DNA of 64,000 nt from Roseibium hamelinense (GTDB taxonomy: Bacteria; Pseudomonadota; Alphaproteobacteria; Rhizobiales; Stappiaceae): the NCBI RefSeq assembly GCF_007830545.1, contig NZ_VLLF01000002.1:186001-250000 (forward strand). Reading direction: 5' to 3'. Position 1 is the first letter of the stretch; each line of letters opens with the position of its first letter. Shown here one piece after another: positions 8,760 to 19,763 of the stretch. The notes under the pieces were generated by a model that worked only from the letters and a program-made list of their open reading frames with translations, did no database searches and was not told the origin of the DNA. The position numbers and the translations under genes were made by a program.

Positions 8760-10229
8760 ATGCATCTTCATCATATCGCTGGCTCGCTAGACCTGCCCGA
8801 TGGGGCGGAAGGCCTCGATATTGCTGGAATTACATCGGACAGCCGGGCTGTTAAGCCGGGCTATCTGTTTGCGGCCTTAAAAGGCGAGAAAGTTGACGGC
8901 GCTGCATTTGCCGGCAAGGCGGTGGCGGCCGGCGCATCTGCTGTGCTTGTTGGCCGGGAGGCTGTCAGCCGGCTGCGCGCCGAACTTCCGAGCGGCACTG
9001 TTGTTCTGGCCGACGAAGAGCCGCGCCGTGCGCTGGCGCTCATGGCAGCGAAATTTTATGCGCGACAGCCCAAAGTCATGGTTGCCGTCACGGGCACCAG
9101 CGGCAAGACATCGGTTGCCCACTTTGTTCGTCAAATCTTTCAGGCGGCCGGACATTCTGCGGCAAGTCTTGGGACCATCGGCACCGTAACTGCGGACGGT
9201 CAGATCTACGGCGGACTGACCACACCTGACCCGGTGGCCTTGCATGCCGAGCTTGCCCGGCTGACAGACGACGGGATCACCCATGCAGCCTTGGAGGCGT
9301 CCAGCCACGGGCTTGATCAGCACCGGCTCGATGGTGTGCGTCTGGATGTGGCCGGTTTCACCAATCTGGGCCGCGATCACATGGACTACCATCCGACGAT
9401 CGAAGATTATCTGCAGGCCAAACTGCGTCTGTTCCGAGACTTGCTGCCCGAGGGCGGGTCCGTCGTTTACGATCCCGGCGAGAAGTACACCGACCGGATC
9501 GCAAAGATCGCGGAAGAACGGGGACTACGCGTTTTTACAGTTGGCCAGACCGGAAAAGGGCTTCGCCTCGCGGGTCTCAACCCGAACGGCGCCAGCCAAA
9601 TTCTCAGAATTGAGACCGAACGCGGCGACTACAGTGTCAGTCTCCCGCTGATTGGTCATTTCCAGGTCTCCAATGCGCTTGTCGCAGCCGGTCTTGCGAT
9701 TATGGCCGGCGTCAATACCGGCACAGCTTTGCGTGCGCTTGAAAGTCTGAAAGGCGCGCCTGGACGCCTGGAATTTGCAGGCCGTAAGAAAAATGGCGGG
9801 TTGGTGGTGATCGACTATGCTCACAAGCCAGATGCGATTGACAATGCGCTCGCGGCCCTGCGGCCGTTTGCGGACGGGAAACTCAGTGTGATCGTTGGTG
9901 CAGGGGGGGATCGGGACCCCGGAAAGCGTCCCCTCATGGGAGAAGCCGCAGCACGGCGGGCCGATCTGGTGATTGTTACAGATGACAATCCGCGCAGTGA
10001 GGACCCGGCACTCATCCGCAAAGCCGTGCTTGCCGGGGCTCCGGATGCGATTGAGATCGCTGATCGTGCCGAGGCTATCCGAGAAGGTATCCGGCGCCTT
10101 GGTCCCGGCGATATTCTTTGCGTTGCGGGAAAGGGTCATGAAACGGGCCAGATTGTGAAAGACACGATCCTTCCGTTTTCAGACCATATGGCTGTTGCCG
10201 AAGCCCTTGCAGGGGAGGGAAACCAATGA
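8760..10229 (+). CDS. murE: UDP-MurNAc-Ala-Glu:meso-diaminopimelate ligase
   Basis: Cytoplasmic ATP-dependent ligase adding the third stem residue, 489 aa. The ATP loop TGTSGKTS is at residues 111-118, and DNPR at 409-412 is the signature of enzymes that use meso-diaminopimelate rather than lysine. An in-frame TGA at 8748 excludes a longer form, so the ATG at 8760 is the first possible start, though its ribosome-binding site is weak. The 90-bp gap after ftsI is among the longer gaps inside the cluster. Confidence 0.96.
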   Translation: MHLHHIAGSLDLPDGAEGLDIAGITSDSRAVKPGYLFAALKGEKVDGAAFAGKAVAAGASAVLVGREAVSRLRAELPSGTVVLADEEPRRALALMAAKFYARQPKVMVAVTGTSGKTSVAHFVRQIFQAAGHSAASLGTIGTVTADGQIYGGLTTPDPVALHAELARLTDDGITHAALEASSHGLDQHRLDGVRLDVAGFTNLGRDHMDYHPTIEDYLQAKLRLFRDLLPEGGSVVYDPGEKYTDRIAKIAEERGLRVFTVGQTGKGLRLAGLNPNGASQILRIETERGDYSVSLPLIGHFQVSNALVAAGLAIMAGVNTGTALRALESLKGAPGRLEFAGRKKNGGLVVIDYAHKPDAIDNALAALRPFADGKLSVIVGAGGDRDPGKRPLMGEAAARRADLVIVTDDNPRSEDPALIRKAVLAGAPDAIEIADRAEAIREGIRRLGPGDILCVAGKGHETGQIVKDTILPFSDHMAVAEALAGEGNQ

Positions 10230-11656
10230 GCGCGCCACTGTGGACGCTAAAAGACCTGGCCGAAGCGGCGAAAGGGGATATTGCTGGTGAGCCGCACGAA
10301 GAAATCGCCGGGATTTCAATAGACAGCCGGACCCTTGAGCCAGGCGATGCTTTTGTCGCCATCACCGGCGACCGGTTTGATGGCCACGAGTTTGTCAAAG
10401 CCGCGCTCGATGCGAATGCAGCTGTCTGCATTGTCTCAAAAGACAAGAAGGACGGCCTGCCGGAACAAGGGCGCTACATCCTTGTCGATGATCCGCTGGA
10501 GGCTTTGCGCCGCATTGGGGTTGCTGCGCGCGCGCGCACGGATGCGCGGGTCGTTGCGGTGACCGGTTCGGTCGGCAAGACCGGCACCAAGGAAGCTCTT
10601 CGGCTGTGTCTTGAGCGCTCAGGCAAGGTTCACGCGTCAGTGGCGTCGTTTAACAATCATTGGGGCGTGCCGTTGACACTTGCCCGCATGCCGGCCGACA
10701 CGGAATACGGTGTATTTGAGATCGGCATGAACCACGCAGGTGAAATTACACCGCTGGTCAAGATGGTGCGCCCCCATGTGGCGATCATCACAACTGTTCA
10801 AGCGGTCCATCTGGAGTTTTTCGACTCGGTTGAGAAGATTGCTCAGGCAAAGGCAGAGATTTTCAATGGTTTGGAGCCGGAAGGTGTTGCGGTTCTCAAT
10901 CGCGACAACATGCAGTTCGACCTATTGATGTTTCTTGCCACCACTGCCGGTGTATCCCGCATCAAAACTTTCGGCGAGGGCAGTTCCGCGGATTCGCATA
11001 CCGAGAAGGTCTCGCGCCATCCGGGCAGCTCCAGCGTTCAGGCGTCGATACTGGGCCAGGAAATCACTTACAAGATCGGCGCTTCAGGCCAGCATCATGT
11101 GCGCAACAGCCTCGCTGTTTTGACCGCGGTCGTGGAACTTGGCGCGGATCTGGCGCTCGCCGGTCTGGCTCTAGCCGACATGCATGCTCCCAAGGGCCGC
11201 GGGCAGGTGAGCAGCCTGAGGGTTCAAAACGGGCGATTTGATCTCATTGACGAAAGCTATAATGCCAACCCGGCGAGCATGAAGGCAGCGCTTGAAGTGT
11301 TGGGCGAGACGCCGGTTTCGAGGCCTGGGCGCCGGGTCGCGGTGATCGGCGACATGCGCGAACTCGGTGAAGACGCGGATGACCTGCATAAGGGACTGGC
11401 AGACCCCATCCACGCGGCGGCAGTGGATGCCGTTTATTGTGTGGGATCGCATATGCGCAAATTGTGGGACGAGTTGCCCGGCAATGTGCGCGGCGCCTAC
11501 GCAGAAGAAGCCGAAGCGTTGCAAGACCGGTTGATCGAAGATGTCCGGCCGGGGGATGTGATCATGATCAAGGGGTCGCTTGGCACGCGAATGGGGCCCC
11601 TTGTTGAAGCTCTTAAAAAAGAATACCCGCCCTTCGACGACACCGAGGCGGCTTGA
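10226..11656 (+). CDS. murF: UDP-MurNAc-tripeptide:D-Ala-D-Ala ligase
   Basis: Adds the D-Ala-D-Ala dipeptide to complete the UDP-MurNAc-pentapeptide. At 476 aa it has three domains: an N-terminal UDP-binding region with the ISIDSR segment, a central ATPase domain with GSVGKT at about residues 114-119 and NHWGVPLTLA, and a C-terminal domain with the DESYNANPASMK motif. Its start overlaps the murE stop by 4 bases. Confidence 0.96.
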   Translation: MSAPLWTLKDLAEAAKGDIAGEPHEEIAGISIDSRTLEPGDAFVAITGDRFDGHEFVKAALDANAAVCIVSKDKKDGLPEQGRYILVDDPLEALRRIGVAARARTDARVVAVTGSVGKTGTKEALRLCLERSGKVHASVASFNNHWGVPLTLARMPADTEYGVFEIGMNHAGEITPLVKMVRPHVAIITTVQAVHLEFFDSVEKIAQAKAEIFNGLEPEGVAVLNRDNMQFDLLMFLATTAGVSRIKTFGEGSSADSHTEKVSRHPGSSSVQASILGQEITYKIGASGQHHVRNSLAVLTAVVELGADLALAGLALADMHAPKGRGQVSSLRVQNGRFDLIDESYNANPASMKAALEVLGETPVSRPGRRVAVIGDMRELGEDADDLHKGLADPIHAAAVDAVYCVGSHMRKLWDELPGNVRGAYAEEAEALQDRLIEDVRPGDVIMIKGSLGTRMGPLVEALKKEYPPFDDTEAA

Positions 11657-11666
11657 GGATCACTGA

Positions 11667-12752
11667 ATGTTTTATTTTCTAGGCGAGTTCGCCGATCAGT
11701 TTTCTGCCCTGAATGTTTTCCGGTACATCACATTCCGGACGGGCGGGGCGATCATGACCGCCCTGTTCTTCGTGTTTTTGTTCGGACCGAAAATCATCTC
11801 AAGCCTGCGTCTTCGGCAGGGACATGGCCAGCCAATTCGCGCAGATGGCCCGGAAGGACACCTTCTGACCAAGAAGGGCACGCCCACGATGGGCGGCTTG
11901 ATGATCCTCTCCGGCGCGCTGGTCGCCGCACTCCTTTGGGCTGATCTTTCTAACCCCTACGTCTGGATCGTCATTGGCGTGACCCTGGGCTTCGGAATGA
12001 TCGGTTTTTACGATGACTATCTGAAAGTCACCAAATCATCGCACAAGGGATTTGGCGGCAAGGCGCGGCTGGGCCTTGAGTTTCTCATTGCCGGACTTGC
12101 TGCCTATGCGGTGACGGTTCTCGACAATCCGCCATTTTCGACTTCCATCGCGTTTCCGTTCCTGAAGGACCTGACCCTCAATCTCGGCATTATCTTCATT
12201 CCGTTTGCGGCTTTCGTCATGGTTGGTGCTGGCAATGCGGTGAATCTGACCGACGGTTTGGATGGTTTGGCGATTGTTCCGGTGATGATAGCCTGTGCGT
12301 CATTCGCCTTGATTGCGTATCTTTCGGGAAATGCGGTGTTTGCAGACTACCTGCAGATTCACCATGTGCGCGGCACCGGGGAGCTTGCGGTCATATGCGG
12401 TGCCGTCATAGGAGCCGGGCTCGGGTTCTTATGGTTCAATGCGCCGCCCGCCGCCATTTTCATGGGCGACACCGGCTCGCTTGCCCTTGGCGGCATGATC
12501 GGTGCGATTGCTGTTGCCACCAAGCACGAAATCGTTCTGGCGATCATAGGCGGCCTATTCGTTCTGGAGGCCGTCTCCGTCATTGTGCAAGTGGTTTCGT
12601 TCAAGCTGACCGGGAAGCGCGTCTTCCGAATGGCACCGATCCACCATCATTTTGAATATTTGGGATGGACCGAGTCCCAGGTTGTCATCCGCTTCTGGAT
12701 CATCGCAGTCGTGCTTGCGCTGGTCGGCCTTGCGACGCTGAAACTGAGGTAA
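11667..12752 (+). CDS. mraY: phospho-MurNAc-pentapeptide transferase MraY
   Basis: Polytopic inner-membrane enzyme, 361 aa with about ten transmembrane helices, transferring phospho-MurNAc-pentapeptide to undecaprenyl phosphate to make lipid I. Catalytic acidic motifs are visible: Asp116-Asp117 in FYDDYLK, DGLDG at 196-200, and the C-terminal PIHHHFE loop. It starts 10 bases after murF with a GAGG ribosome-binding site. Confidence 0.97.
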   Translation: MFYFLGEFADQFSALNVFRYITFRTGGAIMTALFFVFLFGPKIISSLRLRQGHGQPIRADGPEGHLLTKKGTPTMGGLMILSGALVAALLWADLSNPYVWIVIGVTLGFGMIGFYDDYLKVTKSSHKGFGGKARLGLEFLIAGLAAYAVTVLDNPPFSTSIAFPFLKDLTLNLGIIFIPFAAFVMVGAGNAVNLTDGLDGLAIVPVMIACASFALIAYLSGNAVFADYLQIHHVRGTGELAVICGAVIGAGLGFLWFNAPPAAIFMGDTGSLALGGMIGAIAVATKHEIVLAIIGGLFVLEAVSVIVQVVSFKLTGKRVFRMAPIHHHFEYLGWTESQVVIRFWIIAVVLALVGLATLKLR

Positions 12753-12757
12753 GTGGC

Positions 12758-14158
12758 ATGATCCCCATCACCTCATTCGACAACCGGCATGTGGCCCTGT
12801 TTGGTCTCGGCGGCTCCGGCATGTCGACCGCGCGGGCCCTCAATGCCGGCGGGTGCCGGGTCACATGCTGGGACGACAATGCAGAACGCGTTCAGCAAGC
12901 TGCCGCCGGTGGATTGCAGACGGAAGACCTCAAGCAGGCGGATTGGAGCGCATTTTCTGCGCTGATCCTGTCACCCGGCGTTCCGTTGACCCACCCCGTG
13001 CCGCATTGGACCGTGGACAAGGCCAGCGATGCGGGCATCGAGGTGATCGGCGACATCGAGCTGTTTTGCCGCGAGCGGCGGCATTTGTGTCCGGATGCGC
13101 CGCTGATCGCGATCACCGGGACGAATGGTAAGTCAACAACAACAGCGTTGGTCGCCCATCTTTTGAATACGCTTGGGTTCGACACCCAGATGGGGGGCAA
13201 TATCGGCGTGCCGGTGCTTGATCTCGAGCCGCCCGCAACAGGGCGCTGTTACGTGATCGAGTGTTCATCCTATCAGATCGATTTGGCTCCCACGCTCGAT
13301 CCATCCATTGGCATTCACATGAACCTGTCTCCGGATCACCTCGACCGGCATGGCACACTGGAGCATTATGCCTCGATCAAGGAGCGCCTGGTGGCGGGCT
13401 CCAAGCTGGCAATCGTCGGGGTTGATGACCGGTTGTCCGCCATGATGGCGGACCGTCTGGAGCTTGCGCACAAACCTGTTGTCCGGATTGCGGGCGAACG
13501 GGAATTGCCGGACGGTGTGTATGCCTATCACGGCCAGATATACGAGGCTCTCGATGGCACACAGCGCGAAGTTGCTTCGCTTTCCGGTATCAACAGCTTG
13601 CGCGGCGATCACAATGGCCAGAACGCTGCCGCGGCTTATTCAGCGCTCAAGGCCTTGAATGTAGGGCAAGCCGACATTTCTGAGGCCCTGAAAAGCTTTC
13701 CGGGACTGCACCACCGCATGGAGGTCATTGCCCGCCACGGCCGGGTGCTGTTCATCAACGATTCAAAAGCGACCAATTCTGATGCCGCCGCACGGGCCTT
13801 GTCGAGTTTTGAGCGCATCTACTGGATTGCCGGCGGCCGCGAAAAAGAAGGCGGCATCCAGGCGCTCGATGAGTATTTTCCGCGAATCGCCAAAGCCTAT
13901 CTGATCGGAGAGGCGGCCGATGATTTCGCCGCAACACTCGATGGCCATGTTGATTACGAGATCAGCGGCACTGTCGAGGAAGCCGTCAAGTCGGCAAATC
14001 GGGATGTTGCTTCCGACGGCGCTCCCGAGATCGCCGTACTGCTGTCGCCTGCTGGCGCATCGTTTGATCAATTCGCCAATTTCGAATTGCGCGGCAAGGC
14101 CTTCACCGAGGCTGTGATGGCTTTGAACCGGGACAAAACGAGTGAGGAGGTTGCGTAA
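12758..14158 (+). CDS. murD: UDP-MurNAc-L-Ala:D-Glu ligase
   Basis: Adds D-glutamate as the second stem residue, 466 aa. The N-terminal UDP-MurNAc domain has FGLGGSG at 15-21; the central ATPase has [10 protein letters not shown] around 120-129; the C-terminal domain contains HHRME and NDSKATN motifs. The ATG at 12758 lies 5 bases after the mraY stop; a longer open frame upstream is only the mraY shadow. Confidence 0.96.
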   Translation: MIPITSFDNRHVALFGLGGSGMSTARALNAGGCRVTCWDDNAERVQQAAAGGLQTEDLKQADWSAFSALILSPGVPLTHPVPHWTVDKASDAGIEVIGDIELFCRERRHLCPDAPLIAITGTNGKSTTTALVAHLLNTLGFDTQMGGNIGVPVLDLEPPATGRCYVIECSSYQIDLAPTLDPSIGIHMNLSPDHLDRHGTLEHYASIKERLVAGSKLAIVGVDDRLSAMMADRLELAHKPVVRIAGERELPDGVYAYHGQIYEALDGTQREVASLSGINSLRGDHNGQNAAAAYSALKALNVGQADISEALKSFPGLHHRMEVIARHGRVLFINDSKATNSDAAARALSSFERIYWIAGGREKEGGIQALDEYFPRIAKAYLIGEAADDFAATLDGHVDYEISGTVEEAVKSANRDVASDGAPEIAVLLSPAGASFDQFANFELRGKAFTEAVMALNRDKTSEEVA

Positions 14159-15315
14159 TGGTCAGCCGCGCCGATCGAAGCCGTTTTGCCGAGTGGTTTT
14201 GGACAGTGGATCATTATCTGCTGGCCAGCTTCGTGCTGCTTTTGATTGGCGGCGTCGTGTTGTCCTTTGCCGCAAGTCCGCCTGTTGCTGAACGTCTGGG
14301 CGTCGACAGCTTTTTCTTCGTCAAACGTCAGGCTGCCTTTATGGTGCCCGCCCTGGCAATCATGCTGGCCGGCTCGCTAATGTCGCCGCGGCTTGTCCGG
14401 CGCTTTGCCCTGGCGGTATTCGTCGTCTCGGTTTTGTTGATGGTTGCAACGCTGTTTGTAGGGTTTGAGGCAAAGGGAGCGCGCCGCTGGATCTATATTG
14501 CCGGCTTTTCGCTGCAACCCTCCGAATTCCTGAAGCCAGCGTTTGTCATACTGGTTGCGTTCTTGCTCTCCGAAAGCGGCCGTCGCCGCGAGGTTCCGGG
14601 GGCGATGTTCGCGGTGCTGATTTATGCGATCTGTGCCGCGCTCCTGATTGCGCAGCCTGATTTTGGCCAGACCTTGCTTTTGGGCGCAGTTTGGGCCGGT
14701 CTGTTCTTCCTGAACGGGCTGTCCTGGATCCTGATCATGGGGCTTGGGATTGTGGGAATTGTCGGGCTGTTCTCCGCCTATCTGTTTCTGCCGCACGTGA
14801 CCAATCGTGTTGACCGGTTTCTCAATCCGGAAAACTCAGACAATTTTCAGATCGATACGGCTATGGAATCATTCCTGGCTGGCGGCTGGTTCGGCCGTGG
14901 ACCGGGCGAGGGTACAGTCAAGCGCATCCTGCCGGACAGCCATACAGACTTCATTTTCGCCGTGGTCGGCGAAGAGTTCGGCGTTGTCGTCTGCCTGCTG
15001 ATGGTGTCGGTGTTCGCCTTCATCGTGATCCGGGGGCTTAATCACGCCAGCAAGAACCAGGATGCCTTCACGCGCCTTGCGACAGCCGGTCTTGTGGTTT
15101 TGTTCGGCCTTCAGGCCACAATCAACCTTTGTGTGAACCTCAACCTGATCCCGCCCAAAGGCATGACACTGCCATTTATTTCCTATGGCGGATCCTCGCT
15201 GTTGTCCTCCGCCATGACGGCGGGGGCCATTCTCGCCCTTACACGGAGACGGCCCCGCCCAACGCGAGGTGATGTTGTCACCGTCAGCCGATTGTCCCCG
15301 TCCAGCCTCATGTGA
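14158..15315 (+). CDS. ftsW: SEDS peptidoglycan glycosyltransferase FtsW
   Basis: A 385-aa polytopic membrane protein with about ten helices. It polymerises lipid II at the septum together with FtsI. The diagnostic C-terminal segment IPPKGMTLPFISYGGSS is present, and the large extracytoplasmic loop after NPENSDNFQ contains the conserved acidic residues. It overlaps the murD stop by one base (TAATG). Confidence 0.95.
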   Translation: MVSRADRSRFAEWFWTVDHYLLASFVLLLIGGVVLSFAASPPVAERLGVDSFFFVKRQAAFMVPALAIMLAGSLMSPRLVRRFALAVFVVSVLLMVATLFVGFEAKGARRWIYIAGFSLQPSEFLKPAFVILVAFLLSESGRRREVPGAMFAVLIYAICAALLIAQPDFGQTLLLGAVWAGLFFLNGLSWILIMGLGIVGIVGLFSAYLFLPHVTNRVDRFLNPENSDNFQIDTAMESFLAGGWFGRGPGEGTVKRILPDSHTDFIFAVVGEEFGVVVCLLMVSVFAFIVIRGLNHASKNQDAFTRLATAGLVVLFGLQATINLCVNLNLIPPKGMTLPFISYGGSSLLSSAMTAGAILALTRRRPRPTRGDVVTVSRLSPSSLM

Positions 15316-15332
15316 GGAGCATACGGACCGTT

Positions 15333-16451
15333 ATGAGTAAAAAAGTCCTTTTGACCGCAGGAGGAACGGGCGGTCACCTGTTTCCTGCGCAAGCGCTTGC
15401 CGGCGAACTTCTGAAACGTGGCTGGGTGGTTGAACTTGCCACCGACGAACGTGCCGACAAATATGGTTCCAGCTTTCCAGCCAGCAAGACTCACATCATT
15501 TCCTCGGCCACGGTGCGCGGTAAAAATCCCGTCTCGCTGGCGAAAACCGCGATTGCCTTGATCAAGGGCTACCTGCAGTCGCGCAAGGTTTTGAACAGCT
15601 TCCGTCCGGACATCGTCGTGGGGTTTGGCGGGTATCCAACCTTCCCGCCAATGTATGCGGCAAAGGCTGCGCGCATCCCAACGGTTCTTCACGAGGCAAA
15701 TGGTGTCATGGGCCGGGCCAACAAGATGCTGGCACGCGGGGCAACGGCGATTGCAACCTCGTTTCCGCTGGACGGCGTTGATGCCCAGCTGACGGCAAAA
15801 ATGACCGAAACCGGAAATCCCGTGCGCGAAGCCGTGATTGCATCGGCCGGTCAGCCCTATTCGGCGCCAGAAAGCGACCGCCCGTTCCATCTTTTGGTCT
15901 TTGGCGGGTCGCAGGGCGCGCGGTTCTTTTCCGACCTGTTGCCGGAAGCGTTGCGCCAAACGCCCGAAGCGATCCGCAAGCGTATCAAGCTCGTGCAGCA
16001 GTGCCGTCCGGAAGACTTGGGGCGGGTTGAGGCCGCCTTTAAAGAGCTTGGCGTCGCCGCGGAACTGGCCGGCTTTTTCACAGATATGCCCGAACGCATT
16101 GCGGCGTCGCATTTGATCATCTGCCGGTCGGGAGCCTCTTCTGTCTGCGAATTGGCAGTTCTGGGCCGTCCGTCGATCCTGGTGCCTTTGCCGGGCGCCA
16201 TAGACAATGATCAGGGCGTGAATGCCCGATTTCTGGAAAAAGTCGGCGGGGCCTGGCCGATCCGCGAAATTGACCTCACACCGGAGCGCCTGGCTCAGGA
16301 GTTTCAAAGGCTGACCGATCGACCGGAAATGCTGGCGCTTGCGGCAGAACGCGCCCTGGAGGCGGGTAAGCCCGACGCGGTGGTCCGGCTCGCAGATCTC
16401 GTCGAGTGCGTGTCCGGAAAAGACTTAAAAATTGAAGGAGACAGCGCATGA
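15333..16451 (+). CDS. murG: UDP-GlcNAc:lipid I N-acetylglucosaminyltransferase
   Basis: Peripheral membrane GT28 enzyme of 372 aa that turns lipid I into lipid II. Glycine-rich loops are GGTGGH at 10-15 and a GGSQGAR loop in the second domain; the donor-binding segment [11 protein letters not shown] and [11 protein letters not shown] follow. I prefer the ATG at 15333 (MSKKVLL) since homologues begin right before GGTGG; the in-frame ATG at 15312 overlaps ftsW and cannot be excluded. Confidence 0.95.
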   Translation: MSKKVLLTAGGTGGHLFPAQALAGELLKRGWVVELATDERADKYGSSFPASKTHIISSATVRGKNPVSLAKTAIALIKGYLQSRKVLNSFRPDIVVGFGGYPTFPPMYAAKAARIPTVLHEANGVMGRANKMLARGATAIATSFPLDGVDAQLTAKMTETGNPVREAVIASAGQPYSAPESDRPFHLLVFGGSQGARFFSDLLPEALRQTPEAIRKRIKLVQQCRPEDLGRVEAAFKELGVAAELAGFFTDMPERIAASHLIICRSGASSVCELAVLGRPSILVPLPGAIDNDQGVNARFLEKVGGAWPIREIDLTPERLAQEFQRLTDRPEMLALAAERALEAGKPDAVVRLADLVECVSGKDLKIEGDSA

Positions 16452-17863
16452 AGATGCCGCAGGATATCGGCCCGGTTCATTTTGTCGGGATCGGAGGCAT
16501 TGGCATGAGCGGCATTGCCGAGGTTTTGAAAACCCTTGGCTACGAGGTTCAGGGCTCGGACATGGCGGAGAACGCCAACGTCAAACGGCTTCGGGAAAAG
16601 GGTATCCGGGTCACCGTCGGCCACGCTGCCGAGAACCTTGGAGATGCCGAAGTCCTTGTGGTGTCATCCGCGATCAAGCCGGACAATCCGGAATTGGTTG
16701 CGGCGCGCGAAAACCTGATCCCGGTGGTGCGCCGTGCGGAAATGCTGGCCGAGCTGATGCGTTTCAAGCAGGCGATCGCGGTTGGCGGTACCCATGGCAA
16801 AACGACGACCACCTCCATGGTCGCCGCGCTGCTCGACGCCGGTGCGCTGGATCCGACGGTGATCAATGGCGGGATCATCAATGCCTACGGCACCAATGCC
16901 CGGATGGGCGAGGGTGACTGGATGGTGGTTGAAGCAGATGAAAGCGATGGCACATTCGTCAAGCTCCCCGCCGATATTGCGATCGTCACCAATATCGATC
17001 CCGAGCATTTGGACCACTATGGCGATTTCGCCGGTGTACGCGCTGCCTTTCGGCAATTCGTCGACAATGTCCCGTTCTACGGCTTTGCCGTGATGTGTCT
17101 TGATCATCCGGAAGTTCAAACCATGGTCGGTGCGATCGAGGACCGGCGAATCGTGACCTACGGCAGCAATCCACAAGCAGATGTCCGGTTTCATGGTGTG
17201 TCCATGGAGGGCGGCAAATCGAAGTTTTCCGTTACGATCCGAGACCGGCGCAACGAGACTGCGACGGAGCTCACCGATCTCAGTCTGCCCATGCCGGGCT
17301 TGCACAACGTGTCGAACATGACGGCCGCAATTGCCGTGGCGGCTCAGCTCGGCGTAGATGCGGAGGGGCTGCGCAAAGGCGTCGGCAATTTTGGCGGGGT
17401 TAAACGCCGTTTCACTCACACCGGAACTGCAGGCGGGATCGAAATTTTCGACGATTATGGCCACCATCCGGTCGAGATCAAAGCCGTGCTCCACGCCGCT
17501 CGCCAATCAACCAATGGCAAGGTCATCGCCGTGGTTCAGCCGCACCGTTACACGCGCCTTGCCAGTTTGTTCGACGATTTTTCGAACTGTTTTAACGACG
17601 CAGACCAGGTGATCGTTGCGCCGGTCTATTCTGCCGGCGAGCAACCGATTGCCGGCGCGAGCCATGAAGACCTTGTGTCTGGACTGAAGCAGCGCGGACA
17701 CCGGTCCGCTCTTGCCATCGAAAAGCCAGATGAACTTGCGGGAATCATTGCCGAATCAGCAAGCGCCGGAGACTACGTGATTTGTCTTGGCGCGGGTAAC
17801 ATCACCCAATGGGCTTACGCCTTGCCCGAGGCTCTGGCGGTCGAACTTGGAGAGAAAGCGTGA
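16448..17863 (+). CDS. murC: UDP-MurNAc:L-alanine ligase
   Basis: First stem-peptide ligase, 471 aa. The nucleotide-sugar loop GIGGIGMSG is at 14-22, the ATPase loop GTHGKT at 114-119, and the central motif [10 protein letters not shown] follows. The C-terminal domain contains FDDYGHHP. It overlaps murG by 4 bases (ATGA) and murB by 4 bases (GTGA). Confidence 0.97.
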   Translation: MKMPQDIGPVHFVGIGGIGMSGIAEVLKTLGYEVQGSDMAENANVKRLREKGIRVTVGHAAENLGDAEVLVVSSAIKPDNPELVAARENLIPVVRRAEMLAELMRFKQAIAVGGTHGKTTTTSMVAALLDAGALDPTVINGGIINAYGTNARMGEGDWMVVEADESDGTFVKLPADIAIVTNIDPEHLDHYGDFAGVRAAFRQFVDNVPFYGFAVMCLDHPEVQTMVGAIEDRRIVTYGSNPQADVRFHGVSMEGGKSKFSVTIRDRRNETATELTDLSLPMPGLHNVSNMTAAIAVAAQLGVDAEGLRKGVGNFGGVKRRFTHTGTAGGIEIFDDYGHHPVEIKAVLHAARQSTNGKVIAVVQPHRYTRLASLFDDFSNCFNDADQVIVAPVYSAGEQPIAGASHEDLVSGLKQRGHRSALAIEKPDELAGIIAESASAGDYVICLGAGNITQWAYALPEALAVELGEKA

Positions 17864-18834
17864 GCTTTCCTGACCTTTTGGAAACCATCCCCGATTTGTC
17901 GCAGAACATCCGGGGCCGGCTTACGGTGAACCAGCCGATGTCAGCAGTCACATGGTTCCGCACGGGTGGTCCTGCGCAGTTGATGTTCCAACCTGCGGAC
18001 GAGCAGGACTTGGCCGCCTTTCTTGCAAAGCTGCCGGAAGATGTTCCTGTGCTTCCGGTCGGGCTTGGCTCCAATCTCCTGATCCGCGATGGAGGTTTAA
18101 CCGGTGTGGTAATCCGCCTGAGCGCGAAGGGATTTGGATACATCGAAGAAATTGGCCACAACCGTTTGCGTGTTGGGGCTGCCGTTCCCGACAAACGGCT
18201 TGCAGAGGCGGCGGCACATGAGCGGCTGGGCGGTTTTGCATTCTATGCCGGAATTCCCGGCGGCGTCGGTGGCGCGTTGAAGATGAACGCCGGGGCCCAT
18301 GGAACCGAGACGCGCCAGCGCATGGTGGAACTCGTGGCCATCAACAGGCGCGGCGAGCGCCATGTCCTAACCAATGCAGACATGGGATACGGTTACCGCC
18401 ATTCGTCGGCCGCGCACGATCTGATCTTTACCGAGGCCGTGTTCGAGGGGGTGCCGGCCTCGGAAGACGAAATCCGACAGAAGATGGCGGATGTCATCAC
18501 GCACCGGGAAAAAGCACAGCCGATCAGGGAAAAAACCGGCGGCTCCACCTTTAAGAATCCCGACGGGCACTCGGCCTGGAAGCTGGTGGATGAAGCCGGA
18601 TGCCGGGGATTGACCATCGGTGGGGCTCAGATGTCCGAGATGCATTGCAACTTTATGATCAATACCGGCACGGCGACCGGGCACGATCTTGAGCTGTTGG
18701 GCGAAACGGTTCGGGCGCGGGTGCTGGAGACAACCGGTGTCGCGCTTGAGTGGGAAATCAAGCGCCTCGGGCTCTTCGAGGGCGAAGCGTCTGTTGAGCC
18801 GTTTTTGGGAAAAAAAGGGGGAAAGGCGGCCTAA
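17860..18834 (+). CDS. murB: UDP-N-acetylenolpyruvoylglucosamine reductase
   Basis: FAD-dependent reductase that makes UDP-MurNAc, 324 aa. FAD-binding segments are [15 protein letters not shown] and [18 protein letters not shown]; the catalytic region has GGSTFKNP with the conserved serine. I chose the GTG at 17860 because it gives the normal MurB N-terminus and overlaps the murC stop as GTGA; an ATG at 17809 is inside murC. Confidence 0.95.
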   Translation: MSFPDLLETIPDLSQNIRGRLTVNQPMSAVTWFRTGGPAQLMFQPADEQDLAAFLAKLPEDVPVLPVGLGSNLLIRDGGLTGVVIRLSAKGFGYIEEIGHNRLRVGAAVPDKRLAEAAAHERLGGFAFYAGIPGGVGGALKMNAGAHGTETRQRMVELVAINRRGERHVLTNADMGYGYRHSSAAHDLIFTEAVFEGVPASEDEIRQKMADVITHREKAQPIREKTGGSTFKNPDGHSAWKLVDEAGCRGLTIGGAQMSEMHCNFMINTGTATGHDLELLGETVRARVLETTGVALEWEIKRLGLFEGEASVEPFLGKKGGKAA

Positions 18835-19763
18835 TGGCACAAAAAAAACATGTCGCAGTGCTGATGGGCGGCTGGGTCAACGAACGGCCGGTAAGCTTGG
18901 CGTCGGGAAATGGCTGTGCCGATGCGCTGGAAGAAGCGGGCTACAAGGTAACCCGCGTCGATGTTGGTCGGGATATTCACGACCAGCTCAAGCGTCTCAA
19001 GCCGGATGTTGTCTTTAATGCCTTGCACGGGCCTTTTGGAGAAGATGGCTGCATTCAGGGAATACTGGAGTTCCTGGAGCTGCCCTACACGCATTCCGGC
19101 GTGATGGGATCATCCCTTGCCATGAACAAGGTGAAGGCCAAAGCGGTGATGGCGGCAGCCGGTATTCCGGTTACCGAACACTTAATCGTTAACCGCCACG
19201 ACATTGGGCGAACGCACCCCATGGAGCCGCCGTATGTGATCAAACCGATAAACGAAGGTTCCAGTTTCGGGGTGCTGATCGTTAACGAAGATCATGAGCA
19301 TCCGCCTCAGGAACTGACACGCGCGGATTGGCCGTATCCCGATGTATTGATGTGCGAAAAGTTTATCGCAGGGCGCGAATTGACCTGCGCGGTGATGGGC
19401 GACAGGCCTCTCGGCGTCATAGACATTGTGCCAAAAGGACACAGTTTCTACGATTATGACGCTAAATATCTGGAAGGAGGCTCAAAACACATTCTTCCTG
19501 CAAAAATTTCACCCTTTGTTTACCAAGAAATACAGACACTGTCCGTCAAGGCGCATCAGGCACTTGGATGCCGGGGGGTATCCAGGGCCGATTTCCGATT
19601 CGATGAACGCGAACACGGAGCCGGCGAACTGATCTGCCTTGAAGTGAACACGCAACCAGGCATGACGCCGACCTCTTTGGTGCCGGAAATGGCCGCACAT
19701 GAGGGGATCAGCTTTCCGGACCTGGTCAGTTGGATGGTAGAGGACGCAAGTTGCTGTCGATAA
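18834..19763 (+). CDS. ddl: D-alanine:D-alanine ligase
   Basis: ATP-grasp enzyme making the dipeptide used by MurF, 309 aa. Typical segments are GPFGEDG and the LPYTHSG with SSLAMNK stretch, then EVNTQPGMT and SLVPEMA near the C-terminus. Its start overlaps the murB stop by one base (TAATG). The position between murB and ftsQ is the usual one for ddlB. Confidence 0.96.
   Translation: MAQKKHVAVLMGGWVNERPVSLASGNGCADALEEAGYKVTRVDVGRDIHDQLKRLKPDVVFNALHGPFGEDGCIQGILEFLELPYTHSGVMGSSLAMNKVKAKAVMAAAGIPVTEHLIVNRHDIGRTHPMEPPYVIKPINEGSSFGVLIVNEDHEHPPQELTRADWPYPDVLMCEKFIAGRELTCAVMGDRPLGVIDIVPKGHSFYDYDAKYLEGGSKHILPAKISPFVYQEIQTLSVKAHQALGCRGVSRADFRFDEREHGAGELICLEVNTQPGMTPTSLVPEMAAHEGISFPDLVSWMVEDASCCR

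Noticed and set aside
15183-16307. Long minus-strand open frame across murG
   Set aside because: GC-rich antisense shadow of murG; no motif or ribosome-binding site.
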